Part shown: in pieces, positions 37,021-46,199 of the stretch
Numbering within the stretch: position 1 is the stretch's first letter
Layout: each line of letters opens with the position of its first letter
NCBI GenBank assembly: GCA_964400725.1
Contig: CAYNVS010000004.1
Coordinates: 62,001 to 126,000, forward strand
DNA: 64,000 nt
Direction: 5' to 3'
Source of the DNA: CAYNVS01 sp964400725
Lineage (GTDB): Bacteria; Myxococcota_A; SURF-8; CAYNVS01
Program-made: the position numbers and the translations under genes
The notes under the pieces: model-generated
The model's input: the letters and a program-made list of their open reading frames with translations, nothing else
The model's database searches: none
Told to the model about the DNA's origin: nothing

Positions 37021-37065
37021 TTGCAAAATTCTTTGCAAATATTATATTTTTTACCAGTCGGTAAA
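37021..37065 (+). promoter_or_regulatory. Efflux promoter with TetR-like operator
   Basis: TTGCAA (37021-37026), a 16-bp spacer and TATATT (37043-37048) form a promoter. Directly downstream, TTTACC-AGTC-GGTAAA (37050-37065) is a perfect 6-bp-arm palindrome covering the expected transcription start, as in TetR-family repression of efflux operons. Confidence 0.6.
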
Positions 37066-37138
37066 CGAAAGACTTTTTCAACGGAAAGGCCGCCGAGAAT
37101 ACGGGCGGCCGCTCAATTGAATTTGAAAGGCAGTAAGA

Positions 37139-38242
37139 ATGAAAGCCGGTTATTTTAAAATCGTTTTCCTGACGATGGCGGCTCTGGCCGCCGCTTCGGC
37201 ATTCGGCTGCGCAAAAAAAAGCGACGAGAAAAAAAACGTAAAAAAAATTCCGCAGACGGTAACCGCAATCGCAGCGAAGGAAGACGTCGAGTTTAAGCGT
37301 TCTTATCTTATTTCCCTTATTCCGTACGCGCAGACTAACGCTTTGTCTAAGGCGGCGGGATACGTGGCGGCGATATACGCCGACGTGGGAGACCGCGTAA
37401 AAAAAGGCCAGCGGCTTGCGACGGTTGAAAGCGAGGAGCAGAGGCAGTCTATCGCTCTTGCGGACGCGCAGATCGATTCGGCGCAGGCGGCGTACGACAA
37501 CGCCAAGCTCAATCTCGAACGCGTCGAAATTCTCGCGGCGAAAAATTTCGTTTCGCAGGCGGAGCTTGACGCGGCGAAAAACGCCTTCAAATCGGCCTCT
37601 GCCCAGCTTCAATACGCCCGCGACGCCCGCAAGCTGGCCGTTACCAAAGCCTCTTACGCAGAAATTACCAGCCCGATGGACGGTTACGTCATTTCGCGCG
37701 GAGTGGATATCGGCGCGCTTGTCGGAACGAGCGGCCCAGCGTTGTTTTCCATTGGAAATCTCGATAAAGTCAAAGGAATAGCGAGCGTTCCTCAACCCGA
37801 CGCGCCTTATATGAAGATAGGAAAAGAAGCGGTAATGCTTCTAAACGGCATTGAGGATAAACCAATTAAAGGGAAAATAGCCAGAATCGCTCCGGCTTTA
37901 GATCCGCTTACGCGCAAGCTAGATATTGAAATTCGATTTGAAGAGGCGGGCGAGAATTTTCTCAAGGCTGGAATGTTCGGAAGGGTCGAAATAGTGGTGG
38001 AAAAAGCGGCCGGAATCATCGCGCTGGATCCTCTTTCCATACTTCGCAGAGCCGACGGAATTTTCGTTTACGCGGTCGAAAACGGCAAGGCCAAAGAGAT
38101 AAAAATCACTTTGGGCAGAACTTTGAACGACGGAAGATTCGAGGTTTTATCCGGGGTCGCGGAAGGAATGGAAATAATTACCGTAGGCCGCGACTTGGTT
38201 AAGGACGGCGCCGAAGTTAAAACGGTTAAGCCTGCGCGCTGA
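37139..38242 (+). CDS. RND efflux periplasmic adaptor lipoprotein
   Basis: A 367-residue membrane-fusion protein (MexA/AcrA type). The lipoprotein signal ends AFGC (Cys24). A lipoyl half-motif GYVAAIYADVGDRVKKGQ, a coiled-coil hairpin (about 105-165), and the second lipoyl half TSPMDGYVISRGVDIGALV follow, then beta-barrel and membrane-proximal domains. It links the inner-membrane pump to an outer-membrane channel. AAAGGCAG lies upstream of the ATG. The pump gene follows after 31 bp. Confidence 0.93.
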   Translation: MKAGYFKIVFLTMAALAAASAFGCAKKSDEKKNVKKIPQTVTAIAAKEDVEFKRSYLISLIPYAQTNALSKAAGYVAAIYADVGDRVKKGQRLATVESEEQRQSIALADAQIDSAQAAYDNAKLNLERVEILAAKNFVSQAELDAAKNAFKSASAQLQYARDARKLAVTKASYAEITSPMDGYVISRGVDIGALVGTSGPALFSIGNLDKVKGIASVPQPDAPYMKIGKEAVMLLNGIEDKPIKGKIARIAPALDPLTRKLDIEIRFEEAGENFLKAGMFGRVEIVVEKAAGIIALDPLSILRRADGIFVYAVENGKAKEIKITLGRTLNDGRFEVLSGVAEGMEIITVGRDLVKDGAEVKTVKPAR

Positions 38243-38273
38243 ATTTTAAATCCACGCCTCGACGGAGAAACCA

Positions 38274-41200
38274 ATGCTTACCCGCACAGCGCTCAAAAAC
38301 AAAGTCGCCGTTCTTATGATCGCGATTGCGGCGGTCGTTCTTGGATACGTTTCGTTGAATAAAATTTCGGTCGATTTATTCCCGAATTTTACTTTCCCCG
38401 TCGTCGTCGTCGGCGTAGTTTACCCCGGCGCGGGGCCGAAGGACGTTGAGGCCTCGATTACGTATCAGCTTGAGCGGGCGATTTCCTCGGTTCCGAACGT
38501 CGCTTATATCGAAAGCGCTTCGAGACAGGGAATTTCAACGGTTAGAGCTTACTTCGACTGGGGCGCGAACGTTGACGTGGGAGCCTCCGACTGCATTCAG
38601 CGCGTTCAGCAAATTATGAGTTCTCTGCCGTCGGGCGCGCAGTCTCCGTTCGTTATCAAGCTCGACGTTACTAACATGGCCGTAATAGGTTTGGCGCTTT
38701 CAAGCGATACCCTTGACTCGCGGCAGATGTACGATTTGGCTTATAATACGATAGGCCCCCAGATTGAGCACGTCAACGGCGTGTCAAACGCCAACATATT
38801 CGGCGGTTTGGTAAGGCGCATCAACGTTTTGGCCGACAGAGACGCTTTGGTCGCGGCCGGAATTTCGACGAGCGATTTATCGGGCGCCATTTCGAGCGCC
38901 AACTTTTTAATGCCGTCGGGCAGCATGAAAGTCGGCAAGATAGACTATAACCTTTACACGCAGACTCAAATAGACAAAGTCGATGAGTTAGGCGACATAA
39001 TAGTTAAGCAGGCGACGAAAAACGGATCGCCGGTTTATCTTAAAGACGTAGCGACGGTGGAGGACGGGGGCGAGGACGAGAGCAACATCGTCCGCGTAAA
39101 CGGCAAGTCGGGCGTTTCTCTGTTCGTGCGCAAGCAGCCCGGCGCCAATACTATCGAGGTGGTGGATGCCGTGCGCAAGGCGCTGCCCAAACTTTACGGA
39201 ATGCCTCAAGGCGTAAAACTTGAGCCTATATTCGACCAAAGCCAGTACATACGCAACTCAATCAACAGCCTTATTCACGAGGCTCTTATGGGCGCCGTTC
39301 TCGCCATAGCGGTAATTTATTTCTTTTTGAGGACTTTCCGTTCGACGGTAATCATCGCCGTTTCGATTCCGCTGTCTATAATGGCGACGTTCATAATGCT
39401 TTATTTTATCGGCGGACAGACGCTAAACATTTTTACGATAGGAGGGCTGGCTCTAGGCGTCGGCAGACTTGTTGACGATTCAATCGTCGTTTTGGAAAAC
39501 ATCTACCGAAACCGAAAAAATTTTACGACCGCCTCGCAGGCGGCGCTGGAAGGCGCCAATCAAGTCGCTATGCCGGTTCTTGCAAGCACGCTTACCACCA
39601 TTGCGGTCTTCTTTCCGGTCGTTTTTTTAACGGGAATCGCGAAACCGCTCTTCATACCGCTCGCGCTGGCGATAGGTTTTTCTCTTACGGCTTCCTATTT
39701 CGTCTCTATGACCGTCGTTCCGATTTTGTGCGAGCGTTTCGTTGAAAACGAGTCGGACCCGTCTCTTTCTTCGGCGAAATTAAGCGAGAGAATCGCGGCG
39801 CGGTGGAAGCGGATGTTCGACTTGATGGACGAGTTTTACGCACGCCTTCTCCGCTGGGTTCTGCGAAGACGCGCCGCCACTATAGCGGTTCTAGCGATCA
39901 TTTTCGTCTTATCGACGCTCATGTTCGGCAAGGTCGGCTCAGAGTTTTTCCCGGCGACGGACGAAAGCCAGTTTTCCGTAAACCTCAAGCTGCCGGTCGG
40001 CGCGAGAGTAGAAGACACAAACGAGGCGGCGAATAAAATAGTGGAAACGGTTTACGACGCGCTGGGCAAAGAAAACGTCTCGGTTATAACTCAAGACTCC
40101 GGCGTAAGAGCGTCGGGAACGGGCGGAATGTGGTCGGGCAACCCGGGTCCTCACGCAGCCAACGTCAGGGTAAGTCTAGTTTCGCCCGAAAAGCGGCCGT
40201 TCAGCGATTTGGAAGCGGTCGAAATCGTCCGCAAAAAGCTCGCGGGTAAAATGCCGGGCGTTCAAGTTTATTTTTCAACGGGCGGAATGATGAACCGAAT
40301 TTTAAACTTTGGTTCCGAAAATCCGATCGAAGTTCAGATTATCGGGTTTGATTTTGAAGAGTCCGGCAAATTAGCGAGGACGATTCAGGGAATTGTCGAG
40401 GACGTCAAAGGGACGGCGGACGTACGCATTTCGCGCGAGGACAATTACCCCGAACTCGACGTCAAAGTTGACCGCGATCTTGCGTCGAGGATGGGGCTTA
40501 CGGTAAAGGACGCCGCGCAAACGATACTGACTTCTATTACCGGCAGCGTAAATATGCCGAGCATTTACACCGATCCGATTACGGGCAAAGAGTACAACAT
40601 CGTCGTGCGTTTTAAAGAAAAAAACCGCAACTCGATAGAAGACTTGGAAAACGTGCCGCTTTTCTCAAAAACGGGGCAGATAGTCGATTTGCGCACCATC
40701 GCCAAAGTGGAGGGGGCGGCGGGGCCGATTCAAATCGACCGCAAGTACCAGCAGCGAATAGTAAAGGTTACGGCGAACGTAGTAGGCAGGCCGCTTGGCG
40801 ACGTCGCCGGAGAGATTGAATCTAAACTTGCCGGGCTTGCTTTGCCGCAGGGTTTTGAGGTAACAATGGCGGGGCAGCGCGAGCAGCAAAAGGAGTCGTT
40901 CAAAAGCCTATTAATGGCTTTACTGCTTGCTTTGATGCTGGTTTACATGACCATGGCCTCGCAATTCAACTCGCTGCTTGAGCCGTTTATCATCATGTTT
41001 TCCGTTCCAATGGGGTTAATCGGAGTCGTTTGGACGCTTTATATAACTAGTACTCCGCTGTCGATTAACGCTTACATGGGCATTATTATGATGGTTGGCA
41101 TAGTCATCAGCAACGGCATTCTTCTGGTGGATTTCGCCAACAATCTTTTCAAACAGGGCTGCGACGTATTCGACGCCGCCGTCGAGGCCGGACGCATAAG

Positions 41201-41402
41201 GCTGCGCCCTATTTTGATGACCACCGCCTGCACTCTGTTTGGCTTGATGCCGATGGCGATAGGCATCGGCGAGGGAAGCGAGTCGAACGCTCCGCTTGCG
41301 CGCGCGGTCGTAGGCGGTTTGGCCGTTTCTACGGTATTTACGCTGCTGCTTATTCCGGCGCTGTTTACTCTTTTCCATGGAAACGATAAAAAAGCGGCCT
41401 AA
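38274..41402 (+). CDS. RND-family efflux pump permease (AcrB/HAE1 type)
   Basis: A 1042-residue inner-membrane proton/drug antiporter with two repeats of one helix, a large periplasmic loop and five helices. It begins LTRTALKNKVAVLMIAIAAV and has DLFPNFTFPVVVV. The proton-relay pair is Asp401-Asp402 in LGVGRLVDDSIVVLEN. Length is normal for AcrB. It is the second gene of an adaptor-pump operon; no outer-membrane factor gene follows, so it may share a TolC-like channel. The substrate cannot be read from the sequence. Confidence 0.95.
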   Translation: MLTRTALKNKVAVLMIAIAAVVLGYVSLNKISVDLFPNFTFPVVVVGVVYPGAGPKDVEASITYQLERAISSVPNVAYIESASRQGISTVRAYFDWGANVDVGASDCIQRVQQIMSSLPSGAQSPFVIKLDVTNMAVIGLALSSDTLDSRQMYDLAYNTIGPQIEHVNGVSNANIFGGLVRRINVLADRDALVAAGISTSDLSGAISSANFLMPSGSMKVGKIDYNLYTQTQIDKVDELGDIIVKQATKNGSPVYLKDVATVEDGGEDESNIVRVNGKSGVSLFVRKQPGANTIEVVDAVRKALPKLYGMPQGVKLEPIFDQSQYIRNSINSLIHEALMGAVLAIAVIYFFLRTFRSTVIIAVSIPLSIMATFIMLYFIGGQTLNIFTIGGLALGVGRLVDDSIVVLENIYRNRKNFTTASQAALEGANQVAMPVLASTLTTIAVFFPVVFLTGIAKPLFIPLALAIGFSLTASYFVSMTVVPILCERFVENESDPSLSSAKLSERIAARWKRMFDLMDEFYARLLRWVLRRRAATIAVLAIIFVLSTLMFGKVGSEFFPATDESQFSVNLKLPVGARVEDTNEAANKIVETVYDALGKENVSVITQDSGVRASGTGGMWSGNPGPHAANVRVSLVSPEKRPFSDLEAVEIVRKKLAGKMPGVQVYFSTGGMMNRILNFGSENPIEVQIIGFDFEESGKLARTIQGIVEDVKGTADVRISREDNYPELDVKVDRDLASRMGLTVKDAAQTILTSITGSVNMPSIYTDPITGKEYNIVVRFKEKNRNSIEDLENVPLFSKTGQIVDLRTIAKVEGAAGPIQIDRKYQQRIVKVTANVVGRPLGDVAGEIESKLAGLALPQGFEVTMAGQREQQKESFKSLLMALLLALMLVYMTMASQFNSLLEPFIIMFSVPMGLIGVVWTLYITSTPLSINAYMGIIMMVGIVISNGILLVDFANNLFKQGCDVFDAAVEAGRIRLRPILMTTACTLFGLMPMAIGIGEGSESNAPLARAVVGGLAVSTVFTLLLIPALFTLFHGNDKKAA

Positions 41403-41444
41403 AATTACTTCGGTCAGCGGCGTTTTGCGCCGAATAATATTGAT

Positions 41445-41474
41445 TTGACAAATCCGCCGCAGGGCGGATATATA
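41445..41474 (+). promoter_or_regulatory. Strong promoter of the cobalamin riboswitch transcript
   Basis: Perfect TTGACA (41445-41450), an 18-bp spacer and TATATA (41469-41474). The spacer holds a palindrome TCCGCC-GCAG-GGCGGA (41453-41468). Transcription would begin a few bases before the aptamer stem P1. Confidence 0.75.
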
Positions 41475-41488
41475 ACGAACAGTCGCAT

Positions 41489-41649
41489 GGTCTCTTCCGT
41501 TCCGCGAGGAACGGAAAAGGGAAACACGGTTTAAATCCGTTGCGGTCCCGCCACTGTGAGCAGGGAGCGACCGTCAGAGAAAGCCACTGGCGAAAGCCGG
41601 GAAGGCGGACGGAAGCGTCGATCTGCAAGCCAGGATACCTTTTGAGACC
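41489..41649 (+). promoter_or_regulatory. Cobalamin riboswitch aptamer
   Basis: All major conserved parts are present: a closing stem P1, GGTCTC (41489-41494) with GAGACC (41644-41649); a P2-like hairpin TTCCGTTCC / GGAACGGAA (41495-41516); AAGGGAA; the hallmark GCGGTCCCGCCACTGTGA (41542-41559); the arm GCCACTGGCGAAAGCCGG (from 41583); and the B12 box AAGCCAGGATACC (41627-41639). The 127-nt platform to the start codon has a hairpin CTTATCC / GGATAGG (41659-41684) and a CTTTT ... AAAAG pairing next to the ribosome-binding site, but no hairpin plus T-tract, so translational control is likelier than termination. Confidence 0.95.
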
Positions 41650-41776
41650 GGTTTATATCTTATCCTTCGCGGAAAAGGGATAGGTAAAGAGCATGCCGCC
41701 GTAAAATTAAATAACGCAAAATAATTACGCGCGGGGGGCGTTTAACTTTTATCTTACGGTTAAAAGAGGATTTATT

Positions 41777-43282
41777 ATGAAAAAAGAAACTTTTATTATC
41801 GCGTTTGCCGCGGCGTTTGGCGTCGCAGCCTTGTCTAATTTTGCCGGCTGCTCCGGAACCGAAAACGAAATCGTTTTATCTGACGCGGATTCGGAGAACG
41901 AACTAGAAGAGGGCTCCGCCGAGATAGAAGGCGAAGCCGAAAGCGAGAGCGAGCTTGACGCGGAAGCCGAACTAGAAGGCCGGCTTGAAAGCGAGGTTGA
42001 GGCTGAAACGTCCGCGGAGTTTGAAGCCGAAGATGAACCCGCGGAAGAAACGCAGTCCGAATACGACGAAGAGAGCCCCGCGGAGAGCGAAACGGAGGCG
42101 GTCGAAGAAGAGCCTGCAGAAACCGAAATAGAGTTTGAAAACGAAACGGAAACCGAGGTCGAACTCGATGCGGAAGCGGAGATACAGAGCGAGCTTGAAA
42201 GCGAAGACGAGGGAGAGAGCGCAAAACCGGCCGCCGGTCTTTTGGTTTATTTCACTAACTTCGTCGATAAAGCCTCGACGCGCTTTTACCCGATTGAGTC
42301 GGGCGCTTTCGGCGCCGAGCGAATTATAATTCCGTCGCTTCATACCGACGCCGCTTTTGCGGGAGGAGGCGGCTCCGCCTTCGTAATCGAGCGCATGGGC
42401 GCTGATAAAGTTACGATTCTCGACGTTTCGACCGGCTCGGTCGCGGTGAAAAAGACTATCTTTGTCGGCGACGGCAAAACTAACGCGCAGTACGCGCTAA
42501 AGGCCGCGCCGGGCAAAATTTACGTTTCGGGTTTGGCGAGCCCCGAAATAGCCGTTTACGACGCCGAAAGCGGAGAAAAGATAAAAGGAATAGATCTGAG
42601 CGCGTTTGCGGACGACAAAGACGGCCTGCCGGAGATTGCCGGAATGATTATGGCTGGCGGAAAGGTTTTTGCGCAGGTTCAGGCTCTCGATTCCACGGCG
42701 TATTACGCCCCTTACGGAACGAGTTTTCTGGCCGTAATCAACCCTGAAACGGACGAGCTCATAGACGCCGACCCGGCGCGGGACGGCGTTCAAGGAATTC
42801 AACTGCCAGCGCGCAACCCTAACGGCGATATGCGCGTGATAGGCGGGCTGATTTACGTAAACATTTGCGAAAACGCCTACTCCGCCGACGCGGGCGAGGC
42901 GGGAATATGGACGATAGACCCTGCGTCTATGACGACGGTCAAGCGTATAATAAGCGAAAAGGCTCTTTCAGGCGGAATAGTGGATTTCGCCGTTTACGAC
43001 GAAACGCGGGCGCTGGCTATTATTTCAAAGGTAGATTTCACGGTAAAAGTCTGCGCGTTCAACCCTTACGCCGGCGAATTTATTAAAGACGTTTACGATA
43101 ATTCCGCGTGGGACGCGAACGACGTAAAGGCCGACGCGGCGAACAAACTCTTCTTCGTAGCCACCCAGAAAGCGATTCTTGCGTTTGACGCCGAAACGTT
43201 TGAAGAAAAAAACGATATGAAACCCGCGATTTCGTCCGACGCCGGGCAGCCTGTGGACATGCTGGTTTTGCCGGCGGAATGA
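41777..43282 (+). CDS. Riboswitch-controlled beta-propeller lipoprotein, candidate surface cobalamin binder
   Basis: A 501-residue lipoprotein (NFAGC, Cys25). Residues about 30-155 are an extreme Glu/Ala/Ser/Asp tether. The rest (about 156-501) is a YncE/SMP-30-like propeller; blades are visible around DKVTILDVSTGSV, KIYVSGLASPEIAVYDAESG, FLAVINPETDEL, GIWTIDPASMTTVK, VKVCAFNPYAG and KAILAFDAETFEE. It is the only gene on the riboswitch transcript. Known: in Bacteroides, BtuG is a surface propeller lipoprotein that binds B12 and hands it to the TonB-dependent receptor BtuB. Inference: this is an analogue or distant homologue; no BtuB gene is next to it. AAGAGGA precedes the ATG. The structure is clear, the ligand is not proven. 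Confidence 0.85.
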   Translation: MKKETFIIAFAAAFGVAALSNFAGCSGTENEIVLSDADSENELEEGSAEIEGEAESESELDAEAELEGRLESEVEAETSAEFEAEDEPAEETQSEYDEESPAESETEAVEEEPAETEIEFENETETEVELDAEAEIQSELESEDEGESAKPAAGLLVYFTNFVDKASTRFYPIESGAFGAERIIIPSLHTDAAFAGGGGSAFVIERMGADKVTILDVSTGSVAVKKTIFVGDGKTNAQYALKAAPGKIYVSGLASPEIAVYDAESGEKIKGIDLSAFADDKDGLPEIAGMIMAGGKVFAQVQALDSTAYYAPYGTSFLAVINPETDELIDADPARDGVQGIQLPARNPNGDMRVIGGLIYVNICENAYSADAGEAGIWTIDPASMTTVKRIISEKALSGGIVDFAVYDETRALAIISKVDFTVKVCAFNPYAGEFIKDVYDNSAWDANDVKADAANKLFFVATQKAILAFDAETFEEKNDMKPAISSDAGQPVDMLVLPAE

Positions 43283-43393
43283 ATCCTTAAAACTTGAAGC
43301 GCGCAATTTGCGGGTTATTAATACTAGTTCGATTTTTTGCCGACATTATAAAGAAAGAAAAAATAACGCTCATTTTTTGGCGGAGAGGCCGAT

Positions 43394-43421
43394 TTTACTT
43401 TAAAAATAAAACTCGTATAGT
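43394..43421 (+). promoter_or_regulatory. Promoter of the nucleotidyltransferase cassette
   Basis: TTTACT (43394-43399) and TATAGT (43416-43421) with a 16-bp spacer, 43 bp before the GTG start. Confidence 0.5.
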
Positions 43422-43463
43422 ATTATTTTATTATCAACGGTTTGTTCGTCCGAAAGGTTTATT

Positions 43464-44498
43464 GTGAGCGTTAATTTATATAAACCGGAAGAAATTCCGG
43501 TCGTCATTTTAGCGGCGGGGGCGGGAACCAGAATGCGGGAAGGCGGCGTGCAGACGCCCAAGGCGCTTCTTCCGATTCGGGACGTTCCGCTTATCGGACT
43601 TCAGGCCGCGGCCTTTTATATGGAGGGTTTCCGTAAGTTTCATATAGTCGATAATCAAGCGGAAGAGTCGCTTATAGAGGACGCTTTCGCCGCGGGAGTG
43701 AGGCTTGCGGACGCGAAGCTGAAAGCCAGAGCGCGGAAGAGCATAAACGAACCGCCCGACAAACTTAAACCGCCCTCGGCCGCCGCTCTTATGCAGCACG
43801 CGCAATATCCGCCCGCCGGGCATGTTGACGCGCTAATGAAGGCGCTGGACTTTTGTAAATTTACGACGCCGTTCTTCGTCGCTCTGGGCGATATTTATTT
43901 CGTCGCAAAACCCGCCGGACTGCGCAAAATGCTCAAGATAATGGAAAAGACGAGCGCGGTTTCCGTAATCGCGTCGCGATACGAAAAAAGCATGCGCGCC
44001 GTGCGCGAAAATTTTTGCATAGAAGCCAACGACGAAGGCGACGTGGTGCGCGTCGCGGAGAAACCGGCCAAGCCTAAGACCGCCATTAAAGGAGTCGGGA
44101 TTTATCTGTTCGATCCGAGCGTCGCTCAGTTTTGCAAAGACCGCAGACCCGAAGGGATGACCGACCTTTTGGCGGAACTGCTCAAACGCAACAAGCCGGT
44201 CATGCACGACGAAGCGGTAACCATAGACGTCAACGTAAACTCTCCTATCGATTACTGGCGCGCTAACCTTTTGAGCGCGAGCGGCTCTTACACAGCGTCC
44301 GACGCCGCCGTTTCGCCGGAGTCTAAGATTTATCAAAGCGTCGTCATGCAGGAAGCGCAGGTCGAGGGCGCCGGCGAGCTTATACGAAGCGTGGTTATGC
44401 CGTATTCAAGGGCGCCGCTGAACGGCGGACGGATTATAAACTCGCTGGTCGCTCCCGGCGGAATTATTAATTTCCCGAACGAAGATCCCTTCGGATAA
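43464..44498 (+). CDS. NDP-sugar/polyol-phosphate nucleotidyltransferase
   Basis: A 344-residue protein with a nucleotidyltransferase core: VVILAAGAGTRMREGG with PKALLPI close after (about residues 13-42), a substrate loop with ALGDIYFV, and a C-terminal part with short hexapeptide-like repeats (SVVMQEAQVEGAGEL, SVVMPYSRA, SLVAPGG) like a left-handed beta helix. This layout fits GlmU/RmlA-type transferases; the sugar is unknown. The start is GTG at 43464. The epimerase follows after 2 bp, and the two are probably co-translated. Confidence 0.85.
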   Translation: MSVNLYKPEEIPVVILAAGAGTRMREGGVQTPKALLPIRDVPLIGLQAAAFYMEGFRKFHIVDNQAEESLIEDAFAAGVRLADAKLKARARKSINEPPDKLKPPSAAALMQHAQYPPAGHVDALMKALDFCKFTTPFFVALGDIYFVAKPAGLRKMLKIMEKTSAVSVIASRYEKSMRAVRENFCIEANDEGDVVRVAEKPAKPKTAIKGVGIYLFDPSVAQFCKDRRPEGMTDLLAELLKRNKPVMHDEAVTIDVNVNSPIDYWRANLLSASGSYTASDAAVSPESKIYQSVVMQEAQVEGAGELIRSVVMPYSRAPLNGGRIINSLVAPGGIINFPNEDPFG

Positions 44499-44500
44499 AA

Positions 44501-45439
44501 ATGGAAATAAAAACCGTCCTCGTAACAGGAGGGGCGGGGTTTATCGGCTCTGCGCTCGCAAGAAGGCTTTTAGCTCGCGGCGCGAAGGTTAGAATCCTCG
44601 ACAACTTGAGCGTCGGACGGATTGAAAATGTTCCGCAGGGAGCCGAGTTTATTAAAGGAGACGCGACGAACGCGGCGGACGCGGAGTCGGCGCTTGAGGG
44701 AATGGACGCGGTCGCGCATTTGGCGGCGAGAGTTTCGGTGCGAGCAAGCGGCCAGAACGCGGCGCACGACTGTTTGAACAACGTAGTAGGAACGGCTATG
44801 ACGCTTGAGCGCATAAGGCCGGGCGCGGTTAAAAGGTTCGTTTTCGCGTCGTCTATGGCCGTTTACGCCGAGCCCGAAAGAGCGCGCGCCTTGAAAGAAA
44901 CCGACGCCGCGGAGCCTTTATCGGTTTACGGAGCAAGCAAGCTGGCGGGCGAAAGAATTACGAAGTTGCTTTGCGCGGAAAAAAAAATACAATATTCGAT
45001 ATTGAGGCTTTTCAACGTTTACGGGCCGGGTCAAAGGAGTTCCGACGAGGTGGGAGTAATTAAAATCGCGCTAGAAAAAATAAAAAAAGGCGAAACTTTC
45101 GAGACGTTTGGAGACGGCTCTCAACTGCGCGATTATTTGTTCGTGGAAGACGCCGCCGCGGCGTTTGAATTCGCGCTTTTTTCCAGCGAGGCCGACGGGC
45201 TTGTTTTCAACGTAGGCACAGGCGTTCCTACTTCGCTTTCCGATCTTCTCGACGCGATTGAAAAGGCGGCGGGTCGCAAACTAAACCGTGCCTGCGTTCC
45301 GGCTAGAAACGACGAACTAGCCGTCGCATACGCCGACGTCTCTCTTGCGGCGCGGCTTGGATTTACGGCGCAAACCGCTCTAGCCGAAGGGCTTGCGGCG
45401 ACTGCCGCATTTGAAGGGCTCTGTAAAAACGGAGGTTGA
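44501..45439 (+). CDS. NAD-dependent sugar epimerase/dehydratase (extended SDR)
   Basis: A 312-residue GalE/WcaG-like enzyme. The Rossmann motif is TGGAGFIGSALARRL; HLAARVSVRAS, the Tyr-Lys pair in YGASKLAGERI, and FNVYGPGQR are present. Such enzymes epimerise or dehydrate UDP- or other NDP-sugars; the specificity is not visible. It sits 2 bp after the nucleotidyltransferase and 1 bp before the GT2 gene, forming an NDP-sugar-to-glycosyl-transfer cassette. Confidence 0.93.
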   Translation: MEIKTVLVTGGAGFIGSALARRLLARGAKVRILDNLSVGRIENVPQGAEFIKGDATNAADAESALEGMDAVAHLAARVSVRASGQNAAHDCLNNVVGTAMTLERIRPGAVKRFVFASSMAVYAEPERARALKETDAAEPLSVYGASKLAGERITKLLCAEKKIQYSILRLFNVYGPGQRSSDEVGVIKIALEKIKKGETFETFGDGSQLRDYLFVEDAAAAFEFALFSSEADGLVFNVGTGVPTSLSDLLDAIEKAAGRKLNRACVPARNDELAVAYADVSLAARLGFTAQTALAEGLAATAAFEGLCKNGG

Positions 45440-45440
45440 C

Positions 45441-46190
45441 TTGGACGGCCCCGACATTTTCAGGCATAAAACGGGGTTTCCCTCTTTATCGCTTTGCGCG
45501 CCATGCTTCAACGAGGCGCACGGAATTGAGAGCGTCGTTAAAGGATGGCTCGCAGCGCTTTACTATTTGTGCGAGTCGTTTGAAATCATCGTCGTTGACG
45601 ACGGCAGCTCGGACGGAACCTACGATATTTTAAACGAGCTTGCGGCGGACGAGGCGCGGATGCTGGTTTTGCGATTCGACGAAAATCAAGGTTACGGCGA
45701 AGCGATTAAAACGGCGGTTATGGCGTCCCGCGGCAGCTACGTGGCGACGATAGACAGCGACGGACAATTTATTGCCGACGATTTGGAACCGATGCTGGAC
45801 TTTATGAAGGAAAACAACCTAGACCTGCTTAACGGCATTCGGCGCAAGGCCGACGACAGGCGAAGCGCGCGCGGCGGCGACAAACTGCTGCGGGCGATCG
45901 CCAAAACCCTTTACGGCTGCAAAACGACCGATCCGCAGTGCGCTCTCAAACTATGGAAAGGCTCGTTCGTCCGCAATATCGCCAATTCGGTGGGGCACGC
46001 CGACTACCTTACGCCGACGCTGTGGGCTCTGGCGGCTCAAACGATGATGGGAAAGATGGGCGAGATGAGCGTACGCCATCTGCGGCGCGAAACGGACGAA
46101 TCCAAGCTGAGGCCGTTCAGGGACGGTTTTAAGATGATAAAGGACATGTTCGGGCTGAAAAGAAAGCTTAAGCCGGTTAAAATGATTTAA
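45441..46190 (+). CDS. GT2 family glycosyltransferase
   Basis: A 249-residue GT-A fold enzyme of the dolichol/polyprenyl-phosphate sugar synthase group. It has LSLCAPCFNEAHGIESVV, EIIVVDDGSSDGTYDIL, GYGEAIKTAV and DSDGQF (the DxD region). No C-terminal helices are visible, so it is probably soluble or membrane-associated. The start is TTG at 45441, chosen because GGAGG (45431-45435) precedes it by 5 nt; an upstream in-frame ATG at 45393 would overlap the epimerase by 47 bp. It is likely to load the sugar onto a lipid-phosphate carrier or a lipid acceptor. Confidence 0.85.
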   Translation: MDGPDIFRHKTGFPSLSLCAPCFNEAHGIESVVKGWLAALYYLCESFEIIVVDDGSSDGTYDILNELAADEARMLVLRFDENQGYGEAIKTAVMASRGSYVATIDSDGQFIADDLEPMLDFMKENNLDLLNGIRRKADDRRSARGGDKLLRAIAKTLYGCKTTDPQCALKLWKGSFVRNIANSVGHADYLTPTLWALAAQTMMGKMGEMSVRHLRRETDESKLRPFRDGFKMIKDMFGLKRKLKPVKMI

Positions 46191-46199
46191 AGCGAAGAC

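Noticed and set aside
36788..37795. A 335-codon minus-strand frame
   Set aside because: Antisense to the RND adaptor over most of its length; composition is Arg-rich and without motifs. The adaptor frame is certain.
41659..41684. A transcription terminator in the riboswitch platform
   Set aside because: The hairpin CTTATCC/GGATAGG is not followed by a T-tract, so it was not called a terminator.
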